From: Saprospiraceae bacterium
GTDB taxonomy: Bacteria > Bacteroidota > Bacteroidia > Chitinophagales > Saprospiraceae
DNA: 58,572 nt
Direction of reading: 5' to 3'
Assembly: GCA_022844565.1 (NCBI GenBank)
Contig: JALHLK010000030.1
Span: 1 to 58,572 of the forward strand
A program made the position numbers and the translations under genes. The notes beneath the pieces are model-generated. The model ran no database searches, was not told the DNA's origin, and was given only the letters and a program-made list of their open reading frames with translations. The first letter of the stretch is position 1; each line of letters starts with the position of its first letter. Positions 26,463 to 35,800 of this stretch are shown piece after piece.

Positions 26463-29400
26463 ATGAATGATAAAGATGTATTTGTTACATTGTTTCAAGA
26501 AATTGACAATTTTATAAATAATAATGGGTTATTAGATTATGACGAATTAGCTCTGATTAGTCGTTTAAAATCATTAGGTATAAATGAGACTAATGATTCA
26601 GGGATTTCATATAATGAAATTATTAATAATTGGATTGAGATAATCCAATTTTATAAATCAATCAATATTCAACTAATCTCTTCTAAAGTTTCATTTAAAG
26701 ATTATTATGATAAATTTGAATTAATAAAAGAATTGGTTAAGCAAATTATTGCCTTAAATGAATTGTGGCAAGATAGCACCTTTAAATTACATTTTAGAAA
26801 TCTTGGCGAAGAAATATTACAGAATACAATATGCCAGTTTATTAATAAAAAGAGTCCAAAGCTATTTAATTTTTTAAATTTAATTGGAATAATTGATGTT
26901 GTCAAAAAGTCGGGTTCAATCAACTCTGATTCCTTTTTAATTATTAGAGGATCATATTTTAGTGCAAGATTTAATTTTGATAGATGTGGGGAAATTTTAG
27001 GGGACCCATTTAAATTTATCAAATTGAAGTATTTTAATAATTTTCCTTTTTTAAACAAAAGTGATGCGAATTTATCACTTAATAATTTTTATCCAATTTT
27101 AAGTACTTTTATTGATTCATTAGGATTTTCAAGTGCCTTCGGTATAAAAGATGACAATTTTGATTTCGGACCGGATGCAACATTATTATCAGGTTCTCTT
27201 TTTACTGCTTGGATGGAAAAACCATATTTGGACTTATTTTTTGGATTTACATTGTGTTATTCAACAACTGAAAGTGGAGGCCTTGGTTTGATTTTTATAC
27301 CATATGGTAACTGGAATATTAATAAAAGAATAAATAATTGGAATTTTGAATTAAATACTTCAAATTCCATTACCAGCTTTTCGATTGATCATAATGGTAA
27401 AATAATATTTCCAAGTTCTTTTTTGGATAATAATTTTAATATTGAAACTAAAATAAAGTACTTACCTGAAGACATTAGCCAAAAAATGTACCAAATAGGA
27501 AGCGGTGATGAATCTAATTTACAACTTAATGGACTTGAAGCAATATTAAAGTTTAGTGTATCGCATGGCAAAGTATCTTTCTTTTCAGAAATTTTATTCA
27601 AAGATTGCATTTTTACAATTAATGGTTCTAATGGTGATAATTTTATAAGTAAAATTATTCCTGGAACAGGATTGAAGTCATCATTTAACATTGGAATTGG
27701 ATGGTCTTCTTTATATGGTATATTTTTATCTGGCAGTGTAGGATTAGAAGCAATTTATATTATTAATAAGAAATATTTCAACACTATTTTAATTAAAACT
27801 TTAGCATTTAATTTAAAGATTGATAATTTAAATAATTTAAGATTTAATTCAATTCTTGATTTTGAATTTAAACTTGGGCCAATTCAGTGCAATATTTCGC
27901 AAATAGGACTTAAGTCGGAATTGTTAGTTGACTCAAATAATCTTCTTTCAATTAGTGATTTTAATTTAATGTTCAAGCCCCCATCAGGCATCGGCATTAA
28001 CATAGACACCGACGCAGTCAAGGGCGGTGGCTACCTATACATCAACACAGAAGAAGGCAGGTATGCCGGAGTTGCAGGACTCAGTATCAAAGACAAAATC
28101 AAATTATCCGCATTTGGATTGATCAATACCAAGTTTCCGGATGGCAGAAAGGGATACTCTTTTCTGATTTTTGTATCTGCGGAATTTAGTCCAGTGCAAT
28201 TGGGATTTGGTTTTACACTGAGTGGTGTAGGTGGACTTGTGGGTATCCATCGCAGTGTAAATATTGACAAGCTTAGGGAAGGTGTAAAGACCAAGGCTTA
28301 TGATCGACTTTTATTTCCACAGAATCCTGTAGAAAATGCTTTAGAAATCATTGCCGATTTGGATGCCATTTTCCCAATGTCAGAAGACAGATTTGTCTTT
28401 GGTATCATGGGCAAGATTGGATGGGGAAGCCCAACATTGATCACGATCGATCTGGGCCTGATCATAGAAGTGCCCAATCCTGTGAAGTTGGCTATTTTAG
28501 GTGTGGTCAAGGCTATCCTTCCATCAGAAGAAAAAGCCATCTTAAAGCTTCAGGTCAATTTTCTAGGTGTTATTGATTTTGGTAAAAAACAATTGTCCTT
28601 TGATGCGACCATCTATGACTCCAGGCTATTGACTTTTAGTCTGGCAGGTGATATGGCCGTGCGATTGAGCTGGGGCAGCAATTCAAATTTCCTGATGAGT
28701 GTAGGTGGCTTCCACCCATCTTATCAGCCGCCACCGCAACTGATCAGTATGAAACGTCTCACACTCAATCTGCTTGGTGGAGATAATCCAAGATTGACAT
28801 TGACAACTTATTTTGCAGTTACTTCCAATACAGTACAGTTTGGCGCTAAGGTAGAGTTGTATGTCAAGGTAGCCAGCAAGCTTACGGCAGAAGGAGGCTT
28901 TGGTTTTGATGCACTGTTCCAGTTTAATCCTTTCTACATGAAGATTATGGCTGCTGCTTATCTTGCGATCAAGTGGAGTGGAGATGAAAAATTCAGCATT
29001 TCATTATCTGCATCACTAGAAGGACCTAAACCATGGAATGTGGACGGTGTAGCTGAAATAAAGATCTTCTTTATCAAATATAAGGTGAAGGTACAAAAGA
29101 CCTGGGGTCAACCACAGGATTCACCATTGCCATCAGTGTCTGTCACTCCTTTGTTGGTAGAAGCAATGAAAAAGGTTGAAAACTGGAGTAGCGAACTTGC
29201 ATCAGGCAAACAACAATTGGTGACCCTTAGAAAAATAGTTACCGAAGAAAGTATCATGTTGCCAGAAGGAGTTTTGGTGATAAGTCAGAAGGTACTTCCG
29301 CTCAATTTGAATATACAGTTGTTTGGAACTCAAGAAGTGGGCGATGGTGGACAACATGCCATTGCAGATTTCTATATTAATGGAAATATTGAAACGTCGA

Positions 29401-29930
29401 AAACTTATGTAAAAGAAGACTTTGTACCTGCCCACTTCCGCAAAATGAGTGAAACAGAAAAGTTGTCCGGCCCATCATTTCAGAAGTACGATGGTGGCAT
29501 TCGTATAGATGGCATGAATAAATTACAGGGTTCTGATATTAAGTCAAAAGAGATAGAATATGAATTAATTATCTCAGTTCCTGAACCACCATTAGAAGAT
29601 CAAGATCCTATAATCCCAATAGTTCCGATTGAAAAACCAAAGATTAAGGAAATGGTTGAAGTTCATCAAGCAATGGTAAAAGGCAGTAAAGCAGGTCAGT
29701 CCAGCTTGTCAGCTTCTAAAAATATTGCTCCACTTGCCCCTAAGCCCATCGTAGTGAAAGAAGAAGAATATGGTGTGGTCAAAATTTCAGATTTGACATT
29801 GCTAGAGTCATCTGCATTATGTGCATCATTTACGGAAGCTCAGGATTACTACCTTGCAAAAGTAGGTGATGATATTGCCTGGAAAAACAAACTTAAGATT
29901 ATTCCAAAATTCGAAATTCAAACAGCATGA
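26463..29930 (+). CDS. Giant protein with DUF6603-like domain
   Basis: A 1155-residue protein with no signal peptide. Residues 1-500 are AT-coded, Asn/Ile/Phe-rich and unrecognised. Residues of about 500-885 match my memory of DUF6603 by signatures such as KGGGYLYINTEEGRYAG, LGFGFTLSGVGGLVGIHRS, IGWGSPTLITIDLGLIIEVP, SVGGFHPSYQPP, YFAVTSNTVQFGA and LEGPKPWNVDG. These are long amphipathic beta-strands, like a solenoid or barrel wall. Residues 900-1155 form a linker-rich tail (EPPLEDQDPIIPIVPIEKP). A sharp GC rise near 27,966 coincides with the domain boundary. The function of DUF6603 is unknown. It overlaps the next gene by 4 bp (ATGA). Confidence 0.75.
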   Translation: MNDKDVFVTLFQEIDNFINNNGLLDYDELALISRLKSLGINETNDSGISYNEIINNWIEIIQFYKSINIQLISSKVSFKDYYDKFELIKELVKQIIALNELWQDSTFKLHFRNLGEEILQNTICQFINKKSPKLFNFLNLIGIIDVVKKSGSINSDSFLIIRGSYFSARFNFDRCGEILGDPFKFIKLKYFNNFPFLNKSDANLSLNNFYPILSTFIDSLGFSSAFGIKDDNFDFGPDATLLSGSLFTAWMEKPYLDLFFGFTLCYSTTESGGLGLIFIPYGNWNINKRINNWNFELNTSNSITSFSIDHNGKIIFPSSFLDNNFNIETKIKYLPEDISQKMYQIGSGDESNLQLNGLEAILKFSVSHGKVSFFSEILFKDCIFTINGSNGDNFISKIIPGTGLKSSFNIGIGWSSLYGIFLSGSVGLEAIYIINKKYFNTILIKTLAFNLKIDNLNNLRFNSILDFEFKLGPIQCNISQIGLKSELLVDSNNLLSISDFNLMFKPPSGIGINIDTDAVKGGGYLYINTEEGRYAGVAGLSIKDKIKLSAFGLINTKFPDGRKGYSFLIFVSAEFSPVQLGFGFTLSGVGGLVGIHRSVNIDKLREGVKTKAYDRLLFPQNPVENALEIIADLDAIFPMSEDRFVFGIMGKIGWGSPTLITIDLGLIIEVPNPVKLAILGVVKAILPSEEKAILKLQVNFLGVIDFGKKQLSFDATIYDSRLLTFSLAGDMAVRLSWGSNSNFLMSVGGFHPSYQPPPQLISMKRLTLNLLGGDNPRLTLTTYFAVTSNTVQFGAKVELYVKVASKLTAEGGFGFDALFQFNPFYMKIMAAAYLAIKWSGDEKFSISLSASLEGPKPWNVDGVAEIKIFFIKYKVKVQKTWGQPQDSPLPSVSVTPLLVEAMKKVENWSSELASGKQQLVTLRKIVTEESIMLPEGVLVISQKVLPLNLNIQLFGTQEVGDGGQHAIADFYINGNIETSKTYVKEDFVPAHFRKMSETEKLSGPSFQKYDGGIRIDGMNKLQGSDIKSKEIEYELIISVPEPPLEDQDPIIPIVPIEKPKIKEMVEVHQAMVKGSKAGQSSLSASKNIAPLAPKPIVVKEEEYGVVKISDLTLLESSALCASFTEAQDYYLAKVGDDIAWKNKLKIIPKFEIQTA

Positions 29931-32836
29931 GCGAAGCAAAATATTCTTTTTTATCGTGGGTCCGACAGGGTTTAAGCCAATATGCTCAAGCTCCTACAGG
30001 TTCAAAGTCTAGGGCCCATCTTGATGTTAACTTTCAAGTATCTGGTTCAACTACGAATATAGAAAATAACGTACAATTATATGGTCCTGGTGATGTGGTA
30101 GGTCTTGATCTTAGGAACATTGTCAAAGTCCATCCTGAACCCAATACCGGAAATTTTGAGTCAAATTATCTACCTTTTATCGAGTTTTATCAGGATAGTT
30201 TTTTGTGGGATTATACTCCTACATCCAATGATGAGAATAAATTAGACCCTTGGTTATTTTTATTGGTTTTGGAAGATGGAGAATATGAAAAACCTGAAGT
30301 AAGTGAAGGACTTGGTATTGTAAATTTAAATTCTGTTGATGTATTTCCACCCAAGGAACAACGATGGGCATGGGGCCATGTTCATGTGAATGCAGATTTA
30401 AAAGATGATGATCCAAATGTGGATTCAATAAGTCTTTTGGACGAGCAGCTCAAAAAGAATCCTGATTATGCCGTCTGTAGATTGATGTCACCAAGAAAAT
30501 TAGAGCCAAATAAACGATATGAGGCGTTTGTGATCCCTGCTTATGAAGTGGGCAGAAAAACTGGCCTTGGAGTTGGTATTGAGAATATTACTGGAGAATC
30601 GGTTCTTGAAGCTTCATGGGAAAATGAGGCCTTAACTTATCCATATTACTACAGTTGGTCATTTTCTACCGGAGCAGATGGTGATTTTGAGTCATTGGCT
30701 AGGGCATTAAAACCAACACCGGAGTTGGATGCCAGCATCGGATTCAGACCTATAGATGTTACAGAAGGTAAAATGGAAGGGTTTGTCAAAGAGCCAAAAA
30801 AGCCTGATGGAACACTTATGGAAAAGTTTGTATTGGGAGGTGCATTAAAACCAGTAGGTAGTAGTGTTCAGGATTTTCCAGATACTTCATGGCAAAACGA
30901 AATGGTCGATATGCTCAATTTGAGGGATGGTGCAATGGATGAATCAAATGATGGAACAACACTAGAAGATCCTATTATTGTACCGCCGACTTATGGTCAT
31001 TGGCATGCAATGATTTCCGAACTGAAAAAAGGAATAGATACAGTAGAAGATGCGAATTTAAATGAAGTCAGTTTTTGGCCACACACACTCAATCTTGATC
31101 TTGCTCACAGGGCATCCGCAGGTGTGGGAACTAAAGTCATTCAGGAAAATCAGGATCAATATTTGGCTACAGCCTGGCAGCAAATAGGGGCAGTGCTGGA
31201 AGCCAATCAGATGATTAAAAACAGTCAGCTGGGTATAGAAATCGCTGTAAAATGGTGGGAGACTCAGATATTGGAACAAACTGATTCGCAGATAGTAGGT
31301 ATTGTAGGACCTTTATTAGATCAGCTATATTGCAAAAATCAGCCCATCCCAAATATTCACCAAAATATAGAAAATACATCCACACCATCGGCGGCTTTTT
31401 CTCCAGTCTTCAGAAGGCTGTGTAATAATAGAAACAGGTTTGTGACCAAGATGAAAAAAAGAAAACGTCAGAATCCTAATATTTTGATTCATCCAAATAT
31501 TTCAGATGGTATTGTCAGTAATTTGCAGCTACTCCCCATAAAAACCGTGCCAGCAGGCAAGGATAATGTACCTATAAAAAACAAGATTCCAGACTTTCCA
31601 TGTTCCCTGAGAACCATCGTTTTTAAACCTGAAAATTTGAAACTTCCAGTTAAATATTTTCCTGGAAATCCAAGAGATCCTAGGGATATAAATCAACCAA
31701 CGAACCCAAACAATGGACAACAGCTTGTCATAGATGAAAAGGATTTTACAAATGCTTGGCAACTGTTTATACAAGTGTTGGATTGCAAACCAAACGAACT
31801 ACCACCGAGACCACTGGATTTAAACAACATCATGCCTTGTATTGAAAACGGATTAAACCCATCGGAGACCATCAAAGGACGAACCTTTAGCAAGATAGGG
31901 ATGGAAGCAGATTTGGACGCCATTATTCCTATTATGGCGGCACCAGATTATCCGGAGCCTATGTATAAAAAATTGCTCGAGCAGTCATCAGATTTTATTT
32001 TGCCAAATCTGGATAAGTTACCTAATAACAGTATCTCTTTGATGGAGGTCAATCAAAAATTTATTGAAGCCTTTATGGTTGGTCTGAATTATGAAATGGC
32101 AGGAGAGTTGCTCTGGAACGAATATCCTACAGATCAAAGAGGCTCATATTTCAGGCAATTCTGGGATGTAAGCAGGTATGTAAATGTTAATAGCAATACA
32201 GAGAAATTTTTAGCTGAAAAACTAAAAGATATAGATAGTATACATAGATGGGCAAAATGGTCTAACCTTGGAGGGAATAAGAAGTCTACTGCCAATTTCA
32301 ATCCACCTGAACTATTTATTGAATCCCCTTCGAATCCTTTAGTGCTAACTATTCGAGGAGACTTATTGAACAGATATCCAGAGGCTATCATTTATGCTGC
32401 CCAGGCAAAAGCTGATGAATCTTTTGATAATACTCAAACATTAGCGAATACAATGTATCCTATATTTTCAGCGAAAATCGAGCCTGATATCACTTTCCTT
32501 GGATTTAATCTTACAGAAGAAGATGTCAGAGGAAATGGAATTACTCCTGGAGGTTGGTTTTTCTGTATCAAAGAACCCAATACAGGACCAAGATTTGGTA
32601 TGGATGTGGAGAATGAAGATAGTACAAATCCACCAGGATCATGGAATGATTTGCATTGGGGTTATGTTCAACCTGGAAAGAAAAATATTGATCTTACAGA
32701 AATGACTTTTATCCCATATTTAGATCAAGTACTGGAGTCAGAGTGGGGAAGTGATGCAGCTACCATGGCCAGCATTCTTTATCAAGTACCGGTATTGGTA
32801 GCCATCCATGGAAAAAATTTATTACCCAATCCTTAA
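29927..32836 (+). CDS. Giant uncharacterised array protein, 969 aa
   Basis: A 969-residue soluble-looking protein with no signal peptide or membrane segment. The N-terminus has the pattern FLSWVRQGLSQYAQAP, then VQLYGPGDVVGLDLRNIVK, then NYLPFIEFYQDSFLWDYTP and LDPWLFLLVLE. I recognise this order as a recurrent, unnamed family found with DUF6603 proteins in other bacteria, but cannot name a characterised member. Later landmarks are PPTYGHWHAM near 350 and YFRQFWDVSRYV near 745, with IRGDLLNRYPEAIIYAAQ near 810. The function is unknown. The ATGA overlap with the previous gene implies coupled translation and a fixed stoichiometry. Confidence 0.7.
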   Translation: MSEAKYSFLSWVRQGLSQYAQAPTGSKSRAHLDVNFQVSGSTTNIENNVQLYGPGDVVGLDLRNIVKVHPEPNTGNFESNYLPFIEFYQDSFLWDYTPTSNDENKLDPWLFLLVLEDGEYEKPEVSEGLGIVNLNSVDVFPPKEQRWAWGHVHVNADLKDDDPNVDSISLLDEQLKKNPDYAVCRLMSPRKLEPNKRYEAFVIPAYEVGRKTGLGVGIENITGESVLEASWENEALTYPYYYSWSFSTGADGDFESLARALKPTPELDASIGFRPIDVTEGKMEGFVKEPKKPDGTLMEKFVLGGALKPVGSSVQDFPDTSWQNEMVDMLNLRDGAMDESNDGTTLEDPIIVPPTYGHWHAMISELKKGIDTVEDANLNEVSFWPHTLNLDLAHRASAGVGTKVIQENQDQYLATAWQQIGAVLEANQMIKNSQLGIEIAVKWWETQILEQTDSQIVGIVGPLLDQLYCKNQPIPNIHQNIENTSTPSAAFSPVFRRLCNNRNRFVTKMKKRKRQNPNILIHPNISDGIVSNLQLLPIKTVPAGKDNVPIKNKIPDFPCSLRTIVFKPENLKLPVKYFPGNPRDPRDINQPTNPNNGQQLVIDEKDFTNAWQLFIQVLDCKPNELPPRPLDLNNIMPCIENGLNPSETIKGRTFSKIGMEADLDAIIPIMAAPDYPEPMYKKLLEQSSDFILPNLDKLPNNSISLMEVNQKFIEAFMVGLNYEMAGELLWNEYPTDQRGSYFRQFWDVSRYVNVNSNTEKFLAEKLKDIDSIHRWAKWSNLGGNKKSTANFNPPELFIESPSNPLVLTIRGDLLNRYPEAIIYAAQAKADESFDNTQTLANTMYPIFSAKIEPDITFLGFNLTEEDVRGNGITPGGWFFCIKEPNTGPRFGMDVENEDSTNPPGSWNDLHWGYVQPGKKNIDLTEMTFIPYLDQVLESEWGSDAATMASILYQVPVLVAIHGKNLLPNP

Positions 32837-32846
32837 AAACTGGAGT

Positions 32847-35800
32847 ATGAGCACATTCAATGAATTAAGAGATAGAATACAAGGTAAGCGAGATACTCTT
32901 TTGCAAAAGCAAGAGCAACTATTTATAGCAAAAATGGCATTGGACCGATATGAGCAAGAAATTGCAAAAAAAATCAAAAAAGGAAAACCTGATATAAAAA
33001 CAGACAAAAAAGGGGGTATTCCGGGTAAGCCGTTAGTATCAAAAATTCCAGCGCAAAAAATTGACTTGAAAGGTGGTCCAATAAAGGGAGGTCCTATACT
33101 AGATCCAACAAAATTGGATCCCAAGCTCGTACTACTTAGCAATGCTAAAAGTAAATTTCTTGGAGAAATTAATGCCATAGAAAGCGAACTAATCAATTTA
33201 TATCAGTTGTTCTGGGCATTGGCAAGCCCACAAGACATGGTAGGGAATTGGGATGCTAAGTTCCCGATTGTTCTATTGCCCATAAGAATTGAAACTCGAT
33301 TTATTACTTATGATGTTGGAGATGTTTCGAAAAATTATATTTGTGTACGTTTTATACCTGATGATATTTTTGTAGATACTCATGAACCTTTATTGACAGC
33401 AGATGAATATGAAGGAGGTAAAAAATATTGGAGTGAAATAAGTAATCCCGAAAATGATAGATTGACAAATCAAAAGAAAGAATGGAGAAATTTACATAGT
33501 ATATATGGGAGTAACAGGGCTGCCTATATTATTTTAAAGACCCGCCCACTTAACTTCCCAATGGATATCAATGGTCTCATTCCATCAGAATTGCAATATC
33601 CACCTTTTACGTTGAGTAAAGAAAATAGTTGGTCTTTGCCTGCACGAAGCTACGTTATCCCTGATAAGTTTGTCGTTACATTATATAATGGCGGAACTCC
33701 AATTGTAAAGACTGGTAATCATGTACATGCTTTCCCATTGATTCTTGGTCCTGATCCGAACTCTGATGCGGATTTGTTTGAAGAAGTAGAAGAGAATGGA
33801 GAAGTTAAGCTCAAAATGGATGAACGCATCAGATGGTTGTATGATTTTGAAGCCGCTGTTGCTAATGGGATGGCGGTAAAAATAGAATTGACTAATGGTC
33901 AATATGCCACTGGTTTTGATAAAATAACGGTCTTGGGACTTAGATTGAGTTCAGATCAAAATCATTCTCAACAGTTATTGGAAGGATTGATAGATAGTCA
34001 TCATTATGGTCAAAATGGATTTGGCATTGTTCCCCAAGGTACACCGACCAATAATTCTAAAGACAAGCCAAGTGGGTATTCACAACTCAGGCAAGATCCT
34101 ACATTTTCATTCCAAACCGAGCAAGAAGGCCCATTGATCGGCCCTTTGGATATCAGTAATAAATTATCCTGGAAAGACGCCCAATGGTTAGCTCATGGCT
34201 TGGGAATAGGTATAAATACATTAGTGCATACTTACTTTGCCAATCATACTGACAGGATTGAAGCAACTGCCATGAATGAAGCACTATGGCACGGCACCTT
34301 GGGATATTACTTGAAGCATATGCTCGTCACATGGAATACATTGAGCAATGACACTTTGAGTATATCGGATATAGGCAAAATGAAGGAGTTTTTTATTGCA
34401 TATATCAGTGGCCGCGGACCTATGCCTGCCATTAGGGTTGGTAATCAGCCTTATGGTGTCTTACCTGTTACAGCATATTCTAAAATGGAATGGCAGGATA
34501 TAGACCTAATTCCTAAAAAGTTACATCCGGTCTTGAATTTTTTCAGAGAAAGTTGGCGAAAAAATGTTGTGAGTGTCAAAACGACGAGTCAAGGATTTGG
34601 CAATTGGCAACAGGATTTTCTTGATATTTTAGGACTTCAGTCCGGCTCTGTGGAGTACTACAACAGAATAGGAATTGGCCCCCTGGTTTATTATATGTAT
34701 GCCAAACAAGCATCTACCAATGCTGATAATTGGTTGGATAGTCAAGTGGCTCAATCCACACAGGCCAATGCCAATATCAACAATTTGATAGCTGATGCTG
34801 ATTTGCTTTTAAAAAATACTAGAGCTTCTATGTTGAGTTGGTTTCCATTCCATAGCAGAATAAAAAATGGGACGGTAACCGAGGATCCAATATCAGAAGA
34901 GACATCCTTGAGCAATGATTACATTAAATATCTAAGCGATGACGAAAATCTTTTTTCAATAATCGAGGAGTATCTGGAAAATGATAAAGTAGATACTGAT
35001 ACTAAACCTTTGCTTTACCTTATGTTAAGACACAGTCTGATGCTATTGGTATGGGAAATATTATGGCAAAAGTTTTATGACGTAGAATGGATAGAAAAAG
35101 AATTACTTAACACAGAAAAAAACGAGGCTTGCAAGGCAATTTGGTATCAATTCGATACAAAAAAAGAAGAACTTATTTCTTATATTAATACAAACTCAAA
35201 ATACTTAAGTTTTACATCAGCACTTAAAAAATTAATCATAGGAGATAAAAGTATACCAACTGAAAGATTAGAAAGGTTATTGAGCGAACATTTAGACTTA
35301 TGCAGTTATAGATTTGATGCCTGGCAAACAGGTCTGGTTGATTACAAACTTCAAAGGATGAGATTGCTACAACCCAATGGATGTTATCTAGGGGCTTATG
35401 GTTGGGTACTAAATGTAAGGAGAGATCCACCTAGAACTGATGTCCCCATCTCACAGATGCCTACTTTATTCAACAATGATAGTCAAATACATAAGCTAAC
35501 TTATGAAGAAGGAAATGCCGGGTTTATCCATGCTCCTTCTATTGCACAAGCTACCACTTCAGCAGTACTGAGAGAGGGATATCTGTCAAAAGGAAAGGAG
35601 CAGATGCAGGTGGATCTTACATCCAAAAGAGTCAGATTGGCCAAGGAAATCATAGAAGGTATTCAGAATGGTCAGGAATTGGCTACATTGCTGGGTTATC
35701 GTTTTGAACGGTCACTTCATGATAAAAGTGGTAATGGGCTTGAATTGGACAAATATATTTATGACCTTAGAAAAGAATTTCCATTAGTGACTCGTAAGGA

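Noticed and set aside
32808-32846. Upstream start for the 1621-residue giant
   Set aside because: It would overlap the previous gene by 29 bp, and the added residues are just the other frame of that gene's end.
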